A DNA stretch of 64,000 bases, taken from positions 14,590,779 to 14,654,778 of the forward strand of contig JAGGNK010003335.1 of NCBI GenBank assembly GCA_017590115.1, written 5' to 3'. This document shows positions 9,175 through 20,675 of this stretch, piece after piece. Both the position numbers and the translations under genes were made by a program. Positions within the stretch are counted from its first letter, which is position 1; every line of letters starts with the position of its first letter. The notes beneath the pieces are model-generated. The model made no database searches. It had not been told where the DNA came from and worked only from the letters and a program-made list of their open reading frames with translations. The stretch is from Montifringilla adamsi (Eukaryota > Chordata > Aves > Passeriformes > Passeridae).

Positions 9175-12100
9175 CTGTGGGGAGCAGACGGGATCAGGGA
9201 GCAGCCTGTGGGCACCGCTGGCACGGGTGGTGTAGAAACTTGCACGAAAATGAGAGATTATTTGGCTTGTCCTGGCAGGGTGGGGGAGCTCTTTGCTTAG
9301 GCGTGATGCGATTCCAAGGACTTGGCTCATGGAGTTTTCTAGGTCAGACCAATATTTTTATCAAACTTACTCTTCTCCAAGTCTGTATCTGTGGCCATTC
9401 CTCATTTCGTTTTGCTCCCTGAGCCTCTTTTCTCCCAAAACACCAGGAGCAACGGCAGAGGGGTGCAGAAACCAAGCAGGGGAGTGGAAGGAGAAGGGGA
9501 CATCTCCAGTATGACCTGCCCGTGGCTGGGTCACTAGGGTTTCTTCAAAGCACAAAGCCCATCATGTGGTGAGGGCAGGACTCAGAAGAGAGGCCGGGCA
9601 GGCTTTGGGCCAGGCCTTAGTGCCTTTTGCCTGTCAGATGAGCTGAGCCTCATGCCCTTCCCCACTGCAGCTCAGCTTTAGCAGCTCCCCAGTACTGCTA
9701 TGTGCAACTCCTGCCCTGGAAATAAGATGCTTAAAGCACTGGGTAAATTCCATGTTGGCCTTAGCTCTCATCCTGCTCTCAGCTCCTGAGGGGTAGAAAT
9801 ACATATTTAGATGCTCCAAATCCAGCCAGCTGATCCTACATATTTATGCTCAGTGGGAGCCCCCAGTTTTGTGATATTATAATTAAGAACATGCAGAGGA
9901 GAGGGAAATGCAAACCAGATCCAGGGCTGGATGTGGCTGCTTAAGCCCTTTGGTTCTTCAGCTCTGATTTGCTGCTGGTTGGTTTAATGTGAGATGGAAA
10001 ACACCACCCAGTGTTCATGTGGAAAGTTGAATGAAGGCTTCTGAGTTAATGGGAAGGGAAACAAAATGCCTGTGGAGTGGGAGATCACAAGGCAAGCTGC
10101 ATCCCTGCTTCCCAGGAAGCCCTCCAAAGGGACAGAGCAGTGAGAGGTGTCTGGAGGTAGATGTGACTCCCAAGCCGTGGCAGGGAAAAATGTCATTGTG
10201 GAGCATAACCTGGAGAAAAGCTGGGAATGCCTCATGTGGAGAAGAAAGGTGTGAGAAGGATGGGAGGGCAGGCTCCTCCTGTTTCTCACCATAATCACTT
10301 CTGTTACCTTGAGACAGCCTAGGTCCTTGACCTGATGGGATAAAAAGTGGCAAACAAAATCCCCCGAGGTCGGGAGGTCTGTGGGACCAGTTCTTGGATA
10401 ACTGGGGAGTGTCCAAGTAGCTGGGGCTGTGCTCTGGCACAGCTCCAGAGCTGGTGCTAATTAACAGCACCACAAGAATGCTTCATCCCATATCCCAGCT
10501 ATGTGTGTGGGATGCAAAGCACCACCACTTCCACAAGAGCATCTATAAATAACCTCTTCAAGAAATCTTTTTGAAAGAGAGCAAACCTCATGCTGTTCCA
10601 CCTTAAAAGGAAAATTGTTCCTCAATATAGAAGGTCCGATGAGCTCCAAAAAGCAAATTGGAAGCAGATCAGCATCTCCCCTCTCCGTGGTGTGGGCAGC
10701 CAGCCCAGCACAGGAGGCTGTGCAGCAGCAGGGCTGATTTTCCAATGACATTTTAACCAATGGCTTTGTCACCAGGGTCAGAGTCCTTTGGGCCGTGACC
10801 AATGCCTGTTGTGCATTAAAGAAGTGTTTCTGTGAGAAAAGATCCTGCCTGGAAGAGTCAGGATCAGCTGTACTTTCTGCTGCTTCCAGGACAGCTGGGC
10901 TGAAATCCCAGAGGAAAATCCCTGAGGGTTGCCAGATGCAGGGTTTGGTGGCACGTGCAGTGATGATGATTTTTTGGCCAGTGAAGCCACCCTGTGCCAT
11001 GTGGTGGTGGGAATAGGAAACTGAGGGAATTGCTGCTTGGAGGGAGGGAGGCAGGAGCAGGGACCCAGCAGTGAGCGAGCACCGTGACTTTCTTCTCTAT
11101 TTCCTTTCAGTATTCGAGGCTTTCTCAAATAAAACATCCATCTTTGTACCTCACAATTTCCTAGTGTACCTCAAGGTGTCTTAATTAATCTTCAAGATAA
11201 TAATTATCCCCATGAGCCTAATTCTCAGCTCTGGAGGTTGCCCTGCAGCATCCCCGGGGTGAAAGCAAAAGGAGCCCTTGGGTGTGAGGCTGATTTCGGT
11301 GAAATCAGGCGTGACAGCAGTGACAGCACACAGGAAATGGGTAGATTTAACTGATAGGAGCCAGGGAAGCACTTACACCAACAGCGGTTTGAGGTGTTCC
11401 CCGCTGCTGCACAAAGCAAAGGAGGGAAAGCAGAGGATGCACCTTCTGTCCTTGGCTGCAGGCACCGGGAATTCCTGTGCCAAACCTTCCCTAGCCTGGA
11501 GCAGAAACACCAGGAATTCCTGTGCCAAACCCTTCCTAACCCCGAGCTCAAACCCGTCTCGGCAGCTGCCCAGTGCAGGACAGGCTGAAGGAGGTGGGAG
11601 CTCCCAGCAAAAGCAGAGAAATGTTTCCCTCTTGGTGTTATTTCTTTAACTGGCAACTGTTGGCTTTATGGATTCCTGTGCAAGCTTTGGAAACCTGAGT
11701 GCTCAGTGACTTAGACCTTATTTGGGAAGTTTTCAAAGTTAAGGTTAAGAGGAGGGAGAGGCAGAGAAAGGAAAAGTGGATCTACTCACCAGCCTGATCT
11801 CCTCAGTGAGATCCTGACAGGCGCTGGCAGCCCCCAGGGCTTCAGGCAGATGTTTTGCTGCAGATCCACAGCCCTGTCCTGCCACAGCAGGGCCTGGGAG
11901 GGCTGTGCAGGATTAACTTTCGTCCCTTTTATTCCTGTTTTACTCCTTCTTGTGCGTAGTTTGAGCTCCCTGCAGCAGCTCCACTTTGGCTCCACGTTGC
12001 CAAAGGCATATTTTTATTATTGTGTAATGGATCTGTGCCTCTTCCTCGGTCACGTGGCGCAGGAAAGGATTTTTATGCACATGTGGCTGGAAGGCTCTTG

Positions 12101-14230
12101 ATGCTTGGGGAGCTTTTTCCTTTCTCCCTCTCCCTCACAGTCCTGCAGGAAAGACTCAGGGGCTGCCTGGATCCTTTCTGATTGATGCTGCCCCTCTCTG
12201 CTGTAGTCACTGCCCGCACAAGCAGGGAATGGGTAACGCTGATCCAACAGGGGAACAACTTTCACACTTTATCCTGGAGCATTAAAGGGAAGAAAATCTT
12301 ATCCCAGGGGTGGAAACTCACTTGAATCCCTCCAGGCTTGAATTTAAGGGCAAAGCCATGAAGCAGCAGCAGCTCTGCAAAGGCAAATTTGTACCTCAGC
12401 ACTTCTTCAGGTTGATGTGCACTACAAAATACAACTTTGTCTTAGCGATGGCAGGGCAGGAATGCTTCTGTCTTGGGAAAGGATTGGAATTTTGTTTTAA
12501 GCTTGGAAAATAATTACAACCTCCCAACAATTGCTTTAGGTAAGGCAAGAACAGCAGGAGCAGCAGCTGAGGCTGGAGCAGGATGCTCTGGGATTTTGCC
12601 AGGGCTGGTATTGACCAGACTCATCTTTGGTGGTGGGTTCCTGCTCTGGCCCCACCAGGATCCCTCATGGGCGTGGGACAGGCGTGTGCCTGGTGGCAGG
12701 GCTCCAAACCCTGCCCTGCAGCCAGTAAATCCTTTCTGCTCAGTGCAGAACATCAGCTGATCAGGAGAATGCTGGAATTGTCATTCCTTGCTCTGCCCAA
12801 ATTCATCCTTCTCAGAGCTGTTGTGGTTTATTTTTAAGCTTTCCCCTGTGCTTGCTTTTGGCACTTGGTGGGAACGGATCTGACATAAAAACGAAGTCTG
12901 TGTGCAGTTGGCTTTGTGAGCTGGGGCCAGTTTAGTTGCTCCTGGGAGGACTGGGAACATTTGGCTGAGGAAACACAGGGCTGTTTTCGTGCTGTGCTGA
13001 CAGTCCCACAGAGCTCCTGCAGAGCCAGCGCCCCGGCCCCGGCTCCCTGGCACTGAGCAACCTCCAGGGGAACAGCCCCTCTTCCCAAACCCCTGCAATC
13101 TTCAGCTTTGCATTTCCCTGGGAAAAGGGCTGTTCTAGAAAAGCTGGCTCACCTCTGGCACTGGGGTGAGCACAGCTGGGACAGACCCAGACACTGCTGT
13201 GAGGGCTGCTCTGGAAATTGGTCAGAGAAAGTCTCACTTTTTGCCGGTTTCTATGAATTTGTAAGAGCCCAGATCTCGTGCTGGGCCCCTCTGCCTGGCT
13301 GTGGGCCAAAAGGCTCAAGGCATTGCATGTGAAATAGGAAACCAGGTGAAAGCTTCCGTGGGCTTTGCTGCCATGCCAGTGGGATGGCTCTGGGAAGCCA
13401 CAGTGGTTTTCTGATGGTGTGGAAAAGGAACAGCTCCTCTGCTTCTCCTGCTCCTACCCCATGGCACCTGTGCTTTGGGATGGGTGTGACATGGGCCAGG
13501 GACAGAGGATGCTTGGACACACAGCAATCCTGACAGGCAGCTCCATGCAGGAGCAGGGAATTCACAGTTCAGGGTGGTTTTGTGCCCAGGTCTGCAGCAT
13601 GGGGAAGGCGGTGAGAACCTGACCTAGTTCAGCAGCATGGGGAGAAACTGCTGGGAAGCTCCTGCTGGGCAGATGGAAAATCTGTCTGTGCTGCACAGCC
13701 AGGCCAGGCTCCACCGGGGTCCCAGACAGCTCTGCTGAGAACACTTGGCAGCACAATTTGTTAAATAAACAAACTGCACAGAGAATCAGAGCAGCCTGAG
13801 ACTCGTGCTCAGTGCTTTTTGTGTCAGTGAGACACTGCAGGGGACATTCAGTAGATCTCATCCCCTCTGTGCTGCTTTTTAGCAGAAGCCTCTGTGCTGT
13901 GACTCCTGTGGTGTCCCCAGGGAAGGGGGGCTGGCTCAGGGACAGGTGTGGGCTGGGGGTGCAGTCCCTGCTCAGGATGCTCTGCCTGGAGTGGGGAGGG
14001 GGGAACAACTCAAACAATGCCCTGCTTGAAAAGCTCTCAGTGAGTAGAGAAGTGGTTCACACTGCTTTTGGGGTGAATAATGCTAAAACCAGCCTGACCC
14101 TTGGATCCCAAAGTTAAACATCCTGAGAGCAAGGTGAAAATATGGCAGATGATGAAGTGCCTGATAAAGGAACAAAAACGTGATGCTACTGACACCTCAC
14201 CCAAAGCTGCTGAGCTGGCACAGCTGGCCC
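9175..14230. other. Intergenic / C1QTNF2 5' region, no exon placed
   Basis: The C1QTNF2 5'UTR exon is expected somewhere here but was not identified. No other coding exon is convincing. I did not see any CCNJL-like cyclin-fold sequence. A 45-bp duplication is listed separately. Confidence 0.5.
11463..11552. repeat. 45-bp tandem duplication (2 copies)
   Basis: Copies at 11463-11507 and 11508-11552 share GGAATTCCTGTGCCAAACC and similar tails, with several substitutions. The period is 45 bp. Confidence 0.75.
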
Positions 14231-14671
14231 AGACACATCTGCCTGACAGCCCAGGCCCACTGTTTAATAGAGGGTTTTCCAGCACACCCCTCCTGGAGGG
14301 CGTGTGGAGATTCCTCCCTGGAGTGGGGACACTCGTCAAGGCCACTCCTCAGGGCTGAGCCAGAGATTTGCCCACTGTCGTTGGTCTGGATGAGTAACAC
14401 AATTCTCTAGCTAATGCTTTTTGCTATCTTTAGTATAATTGCCTCAATATAACAGACACATCTGCCTGACAGCCCAGGCCCACTGTTTAATAGAGGGTTT
14501 TCCAGCACACCCCTCCTGGAGGGTGTGTGGAGATTCCTCCCTGGAGTGGGGACACTCGTCAAGGCCACTCCTCAGGGCTGAGCCAGAGATTTGCCCACTG
14601 TCGTTGGTCTGGATGAGTAACACAATTCTCTAGCTAATGCTTTTTGCTTTAGTATAATTGCCTCAATATAA
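14231..14671. repeat. Recent 223-bp tandem duplication
   Basis: The block starting AGACACATCTGCCTGACAGC at 14231 recurs at 14454. Copy 1 is 223 bp and copy 2 about 218 bp. By eye they differ by one C/T change (GGAGGGCGTG versus GGAGGGTGTG) and a 5-bp deletion after GCTTTTTGCT in copy 2. Such near-identity indicates a recent event or an assembly artefact. Neither copy has a convincing coding frame. Confidence 0.93.
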
Positions 14672-14870
14672 TTGCTTTAATATAAATGCTTCAATTTTGC
14701 TTCAAAACTAGTGCACTGTACTATACTAGTAGTTCTGGCTACCCATACTGGCTAGCAAATAATTCTGTTTAAGGCCTTTTTAGTCTTATCACTAGCATGA
14801 TAAATCATTTGTTTCTATATAAATATATCTGGTTTGTCATCCTTAATCCTGCAGGACAAAGTCACCTAAA
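14672..14870. other. AT-rich segment, possible LTR remnant
   Basis: Directly follows the duplication. It carries short repeated phrases (ATTGCCTCAATATAATTGCT, ATAAATGCTTCAATTTTGCT), a TATA-like CTATATAAATATAT and little else. The mix resembles the core of a solo LTR, but I see no clean TG/CA ends or target-site duplication, so the class is unproven. Confidence 0.25.
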
Positions 14871-15600
14871 GGTTCATTCACCCTTTACTGTTGCTGTGCA
14901 CGTGCTGTGGGGGAGAAGTGGGAGTGCCTAAATGTGGGTAACCATCAGTTCCCAGCCCAGGACAGGGCTGTGTCCCAGCCTGGAAGGATTTCCCCTTGTT
15001 TACCTTCTGAGAACTCACTGGTTTCATTGTTAGGCACTGACCTTGCAGCCACGACTTTGTAACCAAATAAAATGATTCAGCAAATGCCAGAAGAGCTGAA
15101 ATTCACACCAAGGCTGGAGGCAGCTTAAAACCCAGCAGTAACAATGGGAGTGTGCCTCACCACACATGAGTGTCAGTGCTTTGGGGTTTTGGGGACATAC
15201 TAATGGGAAGGAAGAAGCATTTTTCCACCCAACAGGCTTTCAGTCTTATTGTGGGATGGTGATTTGAGTAATTTTTATTGCCCTGCATAAAAGCAGTTTG
15301 GAAGTCTGTAAGCAGCCTACAGAGAGTGATTGTCCCTCTCCAAAAGCCCCCATAAAAATGAGTCAAAACCCTGTTTAAACTTAAAGGATGCCCTTGAGAC
15401 CATTAGCTGTGCTTAGGAGCTGCAGCCCTGACCCATTAAGATAAAAATAAATAGAGCTTATTTTGGGAAGACGGAAGTGGGAACCAGCCCAATCACCAGT
15501 GAGCCACTGCCAGCACTGAGCAGATGCTGTGTAAATCTTGGGGTTGATGCTTTTTGTTCCACATACCTTCTATTAATAATTCAAAGTAAATTCAGGAAAT
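14871..15600. other. Intergenic, no gene recognised
   Basis: No exon or repeat family was recognised. TAATTCAAAGTAAATTCAG occurs twice at 15577 and 15605 (period 28). Confidence 0.5.
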
Positions 15601-15608
15601 TCTGTAAT

Positions 15609-16140
15609 TCAAAGTAAATTCAGCAACCTTTTTGACTCACCACAATTGGCCTCTGCCTTGATTCCAAGTAATATAGTTAGACAAGAAGGGATTTCTGAAA
15701 ACACCTTGTGTTTCCCAGTCACAAAAATCCTCCAGCCCCCCTGCTCTGGAGTTTGCAGCACCAGACTTGCACCTTCACCACATCCAACAATAATGTAAAA
15801 TAAATAAGACACCAACAAAATGAGAAACAATTTCCCTACTCCTACCTTAAAGCCACAACTGAAACCCTGTGACAAAGATCCTGCAAGAAGGATCAGTATA
15901 AAAAATTTCTGAAAAAATAACTCAAATCTGGTGTACAGCAGGTGACCTCAAACCTCACCTCAGAGAGCAAACAAGGCAGGTAACACCAGCAGACTCCATT
16001 TTCACAATTTTTGATTCTTCAGGGATTTCTTTGCTCTCCAGCTTGTAAACAAGAGCTTCTTGGGCAGGAAAATACACCAGGGAAGCTGAAAGAGATAGCA
16101 ACAAGCTTAGCAAACTCAGCTTTCCACTGCAGCACACCAA
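15609..16140 (-). other. Unrecognised minus-strand open frames with splice-like borders
   Basis: The first minus-strand frame (16140-15955, 61 codons) begins with a hydrophobic leader (MVCCSGKLSLLSLLLSLSAS) and then an ordinary-looking hydrophilic stretch. It can also be read as an exon 16085-15959 with acceptor CTCTTTCAG and donor GTGAGG. A second exon-like block, 15880-15846, has acceptor TTCTTGCAG and donor GTAGGA. A second frame (15875-15609, 88 codons) contains a membrane-like segment (LFLILLVSYLFYIIV) and a donor-like GTGAGT at 15640. Joining the first two blocks in the leader's frame meets a stop after about 12 more codons, so a small secreted protein or a non-coding transcript are both possible. 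I recognise no family. It would be divergent from GDF9, about 0.5 kb away. Confidence 0.25.
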
Positions 16141-16604
16141 GGCAAGAGGGAGAACATCTGACAGAACTCCTAATTTAAGCTACCTGTAAGATGCTCTCAA
16201 AGCAGCCTCAAACCTTCTTCCTTAACAAACCCCACAACTTTATACCCAGTGAGCAGCTGGGGGCTGGATTGTTCCACTCAGAGCTGGTAAAACTACTCCA
16301 CCAGCACATGGAAAGAGGGCAAAAGCTAAGAGCAGTAATATTTAGCTTTATATATTCCTGCAAATAAACCAGGATTAACTAGAGCAGGCAACACTAACGC
16401 CTCCCCAGCTCCCTCTGCGGGCTGGCACTCACTCCCAGCCTGTCATTTCCCATGTGAAAAAGGTTAACTCAGAATTAGTATCTTTTTATAATAAGCTTCT
16501 AGGGTCAAGGCTTAGCCCAACTGCACTGAACCTGTGGTTTCAGGGGCCAGCTGCAGACCTTTCTCTTTGCTTCCTAATCAGAAGGAAACCTCCCTCACAT
16601 TCCA

Positions 16605-16624
16605 CAGCTGCAACCTATATAAGG
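16605..16624 (+). promoter_or_regulatory. GDF9: GDF9 core promoter: E-box and TATA box
   Basis: CAGCTG E-box at 16605-16610 is followed within 5 bp by CTATATAAGG (16615-16624), which lies 76 bp before the GDF9 ATG. A CAGCTG E-box in the proximal promoter is known to be needed for ovarian GDF9 expression in mammals. The site here is seen; its role is inferred. Confidence 0.6.
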
Positions 16625-16699
16625 GATGGGGCTCAGGCACTCCTGTTTTTCCTCGAATACTTGAGGGGAGGTAATTTTTCATCTGCAGCCCTCGAGAGC

Positions 16700-17991
16700 A
16701 TGGAGAGCACTTGGAGGATTTGTGTTTGCTTGTACTGCTGCTTGCCCTGGCTCTCTGCTGGCACCCAGTGCTCGCCCCGCTCCAGGGGCCGGGGGGACTC
16801 TGGGGAGGCCCCTGGGTTTTTGGCAGCTCCTGAGGATGCTGCCAGCCAGCTCAGCGCGGGGCTGCAGCTGCCCCAAGGTGGGGCACCAGCCCATGCCCTC
16901 CTGCCCCCCCTGCTCAAGGTGCTGCACGACCGCGGCCCCCGGGGCTGGCACAGCGAGGCGCCGCGGCTGCAGCCGGACTCCAGGGCCCTTCGGTACATGA
17001 AGAGGCTGTACAGGATGTCTGCCACCAGGGACGGCATCCCCAAGGCGCAGCGAGGCCGCCTCTATAACACGGTGCGGCTCTTCACCCCGTGCTGGGAATG
17101 CGAGCACAGCCCCGCGCACCTGGGGAAAGGTAGGTAGGTGTGCGGGGCTGCTGGGGACGGTGCGCGGGTTTCTGTGTGTTCTGTGCAGGCAGCACCAGAT
17201 AAAAATACCTCCTTCCTTTTGAGCTGCTGCTATTTTAGTCCTGGAGGCTCTTCTCCTGAACTGGGGGAGTTTTTCATAGCCTACTTCTCCTTGAGTGGCA
17301 TTAGGTACAGACTTTACAGGCTGGGGAACACCACACAAGTGGTGTGTACAAGGCATGCTGATGTTTCAGGCTGACTCATCTCCTCATGAGTCAGAAAAAG
17401 GCACAAGCAGATCTAAGTGAAGTAAGAAAAGTGGAAAAAATATTGAGGTATAATGGGCAGTACATTTCCTTCTACAGCCCATCTTGGCTTTGCTTTTTTC
17501 AAAGAGCTACAGCATTGGTATGAGACTTGTACCAAGCTGCCAGAACCCACTGCCAGAGACTCCTCTCCTTGCCTGGTACATTTGCTAGAGAAGAATCATG
17601 ACCAAAGCCTGAAGGGAAGAGTAGAATTACTCGTAAATCAGGCTCAGAGCTGGGATGGCTGGGCACACTGTAACTTATGGTGCTTCCATGGCTTGCTTAA
17701 ATGTGGGCTGCTCACAACAACAGCACAAAGAAATCGTTGGCTGTTAATCCTGCTGAGGTGACCTGAGTTCTCCTGACCTGGGTTTTTCACTAGAAAGACA
17801 GATAAATACAAGCATTGTGCTGCTGCGCAGGAACAGCCCTTTGAGGATGAGTTCAGGGTTTGTATCATCTGGAGTGTTTAGTTCCTGTTACCCCACACCA
17901 GCACTAAAGAGACAACAGCTGACATCCTCCTCTGCTGGTTCTTTTAAAGAAATGAATCCTAATAACTGTTAAAATCAGGGGTTTTCTTTTG

Positions 17992-18029
<38 letters not shown>

Positions 18030-19138
18030 TTAATTTTTAACTCATATGTCCCTGTCCAAAGTAGAAATTTCACATAGTAAATGTAAGGGAGGGCATTGAA
18101 ATTTTTCTTATGCTGCTGAATACTTTTTATTTATCCACTACAACAGTATTTATGTCTAGATGGAAAAATAAGACATACTAATATTACAGGAATCTGTTTC
18201 CCTTCCCAGGAGATGTTCACTCGGTGGATTTACTCTTCAGCTTGGATCGTGTTACTGCTCTGGAGCACTTACTCAAGTCTGTCTTGCTCTATTCCTTTGA
18301 CACATCTGTTCCCATTTCCTCTTCCATTACCTGCATATGCCATTTATCCCTTAAGGAACATGATTTTTCCAGCCAAGTTTGTCCCAGCATTTCCCACTCT
18401 TTAGCTTTTAGCCTGCACTTTGACGTTAGGAAACGCAAATGGGTGGAGATGGATGTGACTTCTTTCCTCCAGCCTCTGATTGCTATGAACAGGAGGAACG
18501 TGCACATGGCTCTGAACTTCACTTGTCTGACGGGTGACCCACAAGGGAGCACGAAACTGGAAAACGCTGTTAATGTGACACTGGTTCCCCCTTCCCTTCT
18601 GCTGTATCTGAATGACACCAGCGAGCAAGCTTATCACCGGGGCAGCTCACTGGGGCACGGGGGGAAAAGCAGCAGCCCGCTGGTGGATCCTCCGCAGGGT
18701 GACCAAGGCAACCCCCAGGGTAAAAGGGCCTCTCGCCAGCGAAGGAACGAGAACCCCAAAGCGGCCCCAGCCACCTCGCCTCATAACCTGAGCGAGTACC
18801 TGAAGCAGTTTGTGTTCCCTCAGCACGAGTGCGAGCTGCACAACTTCCGCCTGAGCTTCAGCCAGCTGCGCTGGGACCGCTGGATCATCGCCCCGCACCG
18901 CTACAGCCCGCAGTTCTGCCGGGGGGACTGTCCCCGCGCCCTGGGCCACCGCTACGGCTCCCCGGTGCACACCATGGTGCAGACCCTCATCTACGAGCGG
19001 CTGGACCCCTCGGTGCCCAGGCCCTCGTGCGTGCCGGCCGCCTACAGCCCGCTCAGCGTGCTGACCATCGAGCCCGACGGCTCCATCGCCTACAAGGAGT
19101 ACGAGGACATGATCGCCACCAAGTGCACCTGCCGCTAG
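16700..19138 (+). CDS. GDF9: GDF9, growth differentiation factor 9, 2 exons
   Basis: Exons 16700-17129 and 18210-19138 join in phase 1; total 1,359 nt, 452 aa (human 454). Order: signal peptide (about 1-24), a long prodomain, a furin site RQRR at residues 319-322, and a mature cystine-knot domain of 130 residues. The mature part carries CELHNFRLSFSQLRWDRWI, CRGDCPRALGHRYGSPVHTM and SCVPAAYSPLSVLTIEPDGS, ending KCTCR. It has six cysteines, with Ser in place of the one that makes the inter-chain disulfide in most TGF-beta ligands, as expected for GDF9 and BMP15. GDF9 is an oocyte-secreted ligand that drives granulosa growth. The frame is open upstream to 16454, but the TATA box at 16615 and signal peptide support the ATG at 16700. 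It is followed by UQCRQ on the same strand. Confidence 0.95.
17994..18021. repeat. 28-nt poly(T) tract in the GDF9 intron
   Basis: An uninterrupted run of T within the single GDF9 intron. It may be the tail of a minus-strand retroinsertion or a simple homopolymer, and its length is prone to sequencing error. Confidence 0.8.
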
Positions 19139-19455
19139 TGGCACTCTGCTTCGGGCTGCGTTTGCACTCCCAAACACAGCTTTTAGTTTTGCACTCTCAG
19201 GGTCCTGCAGCTACGGCCGACCGAGCAGCGCTGCTGTAACTGCGGGAGCTGGGAGTCAGCACCGAGTTAGCAGAAGGGGGTTCACATCAGAGCACTGGTT
19301 TTTGTACTCACTCAGCCTTTCTAGAATGTGCAATTAAATGTAAATAGTGTCTTTTTATCAGGAGAATTTTGCATTTAAAATGGGGGAAAGGTTTCAAGTA
19401 CTAAATGTCTATTTTTAAGCTGCTTTATTACAGATTAAAAAAAAAAAAAAAGAGA

Positions 19456-19461
19456 AATAAA
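19456..19461 (+). promoter_or_regulatory. GDF9: GDF9 polyadenylation signal (candidate)
   Basis: AATAAA about 320 nt past the GDF9 stop, just after an A-rich run at 19437-19451. Confidence 0.55.
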
Positions 19462-19479
19462 TGGCTATCAAACATACCC

Positions 19480-20675
19480 TGACATGCAGTGCCTGCTACT
19501 CTGCCTCTACAGAAACCTTGTGTGCGGCATCTCCAGCAATGACTAGGGAGGGGAGAAAGTCTTTAATGTCAGGATTATTTCTTCAGTTTTTCATTCTCTT
19601 CCCCTACCACATTCCAGCTCTTCCAAGGAGGGTGACAAAACCCTTCCTCACAGTTCTATCGTTAACATGTTGTTTTTTGCTTTTCTTCTGTTGCACTTTT
19701 TGGGCTTTCTCAGGTAAAAGAAGGGTAAGAATTTAAGGGCAGCTGTGGGTAATTTGCAAACACTTAAATCAAGGCACTTCTTTTGGTAACAATTGGCATC
19801 AGGTGAGGCTTCCTTTGATTCAAGAACAAGGAGCAGCTGTCCATGGGGTGAGGGCAGAGGATTGTCCACTGGAGCCACACTGCCACTGGCTTCTGAAGTA
19901 GGAAGAATTGTTTAAAAAGCTTAATCCCCAAAATGGCTTCTAAAAGCCTTAATTGTTGATGTAAATGCTGTTCAGTGGGTTTAATGTTCTGAAATGTGGG
20001 GCCACAGCTTTATTTCACAATGAAACTGTAGGTAACAAGTGCCTCAACTCTAGATGCTTTCACATCAAATTTTTACTGTAATTGATTTATTATGATTTAT
20101 TTTCTCCTCCTGGACTTGGGATTCATACACAAAACCTCTCAGCTTTAGTGGGGATTTTTCTTGTTTGTTAATTAAAGGCTGTGGAGCAGCACTATCTTGT
20201 AAAACTTGTTCAGAACATCCTTTAACGTTGAATTGCTAATGGATTAATGAGTAAATGCTGTAACTTTCTGCACTCAGCCACCCAACCAGCCCCTACCTGA
20301 GATCCTGAGCACTTCCAGAGGCTTGGAATTCAGCCTGGCAGGGCAGGGACTGCTGAGTGGTGTCAGTCTGGTTCACCTGGTCACTGAACACACGGATGGT
20401 GGGGAGTCTGGAGAGCTCCTGGAGTGCTAATCTGCCCTAAAAGTGAGGATCCTGCTCCAGCTTTCAGTCTCTGACTGCTGAAATCAAAGTGGTTGACACC
20501 AAAAGCTCAAAACAGAATCCTGGTGTCACATAAAACCATCCTGGTGCCAGCACTGTGGGCAGCTGGGTCAGTTTGGATTGTACCACTCCTGCTTTTCCCT
20601 TCAAACCCTGGGAATTTGGCTTTGCTCACCTGCCAGAAAAGAAAAATAAATGGAATTGTTTCCTGAGACAAATCC
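19480..20675. other. Intergenic, no gene recognised
   Basis: Unique-looking DNA between the GDF9 3' end and the AT-rich array, without recognisable exons. Confidence 0.5.

Noticed and set aside
8402..9235. 277-codon plus-strand open frame
   Set aside because: It overlaps the minus-strand C1QTNF2 collagen exon; the Gly-Pro-rich composition opens the opposite strand. No conserved look.
15709..15880. Similar RIFVTG-coding phrases at about 15720 and 15865
   Set aside because: The match is too short (about 17 imperfect bases) to call a duplication.
16454..16699. Upstream in-frame extension of GDF9
   Set aside because: The TATA box at 16615 lies inside it and the signal peptide begins at the ATG at 16700.
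18647..19177. 176-codon minus-strand open frame
   Set aside because: Antisense shadow of the GC-rich GDF9 mature domain.
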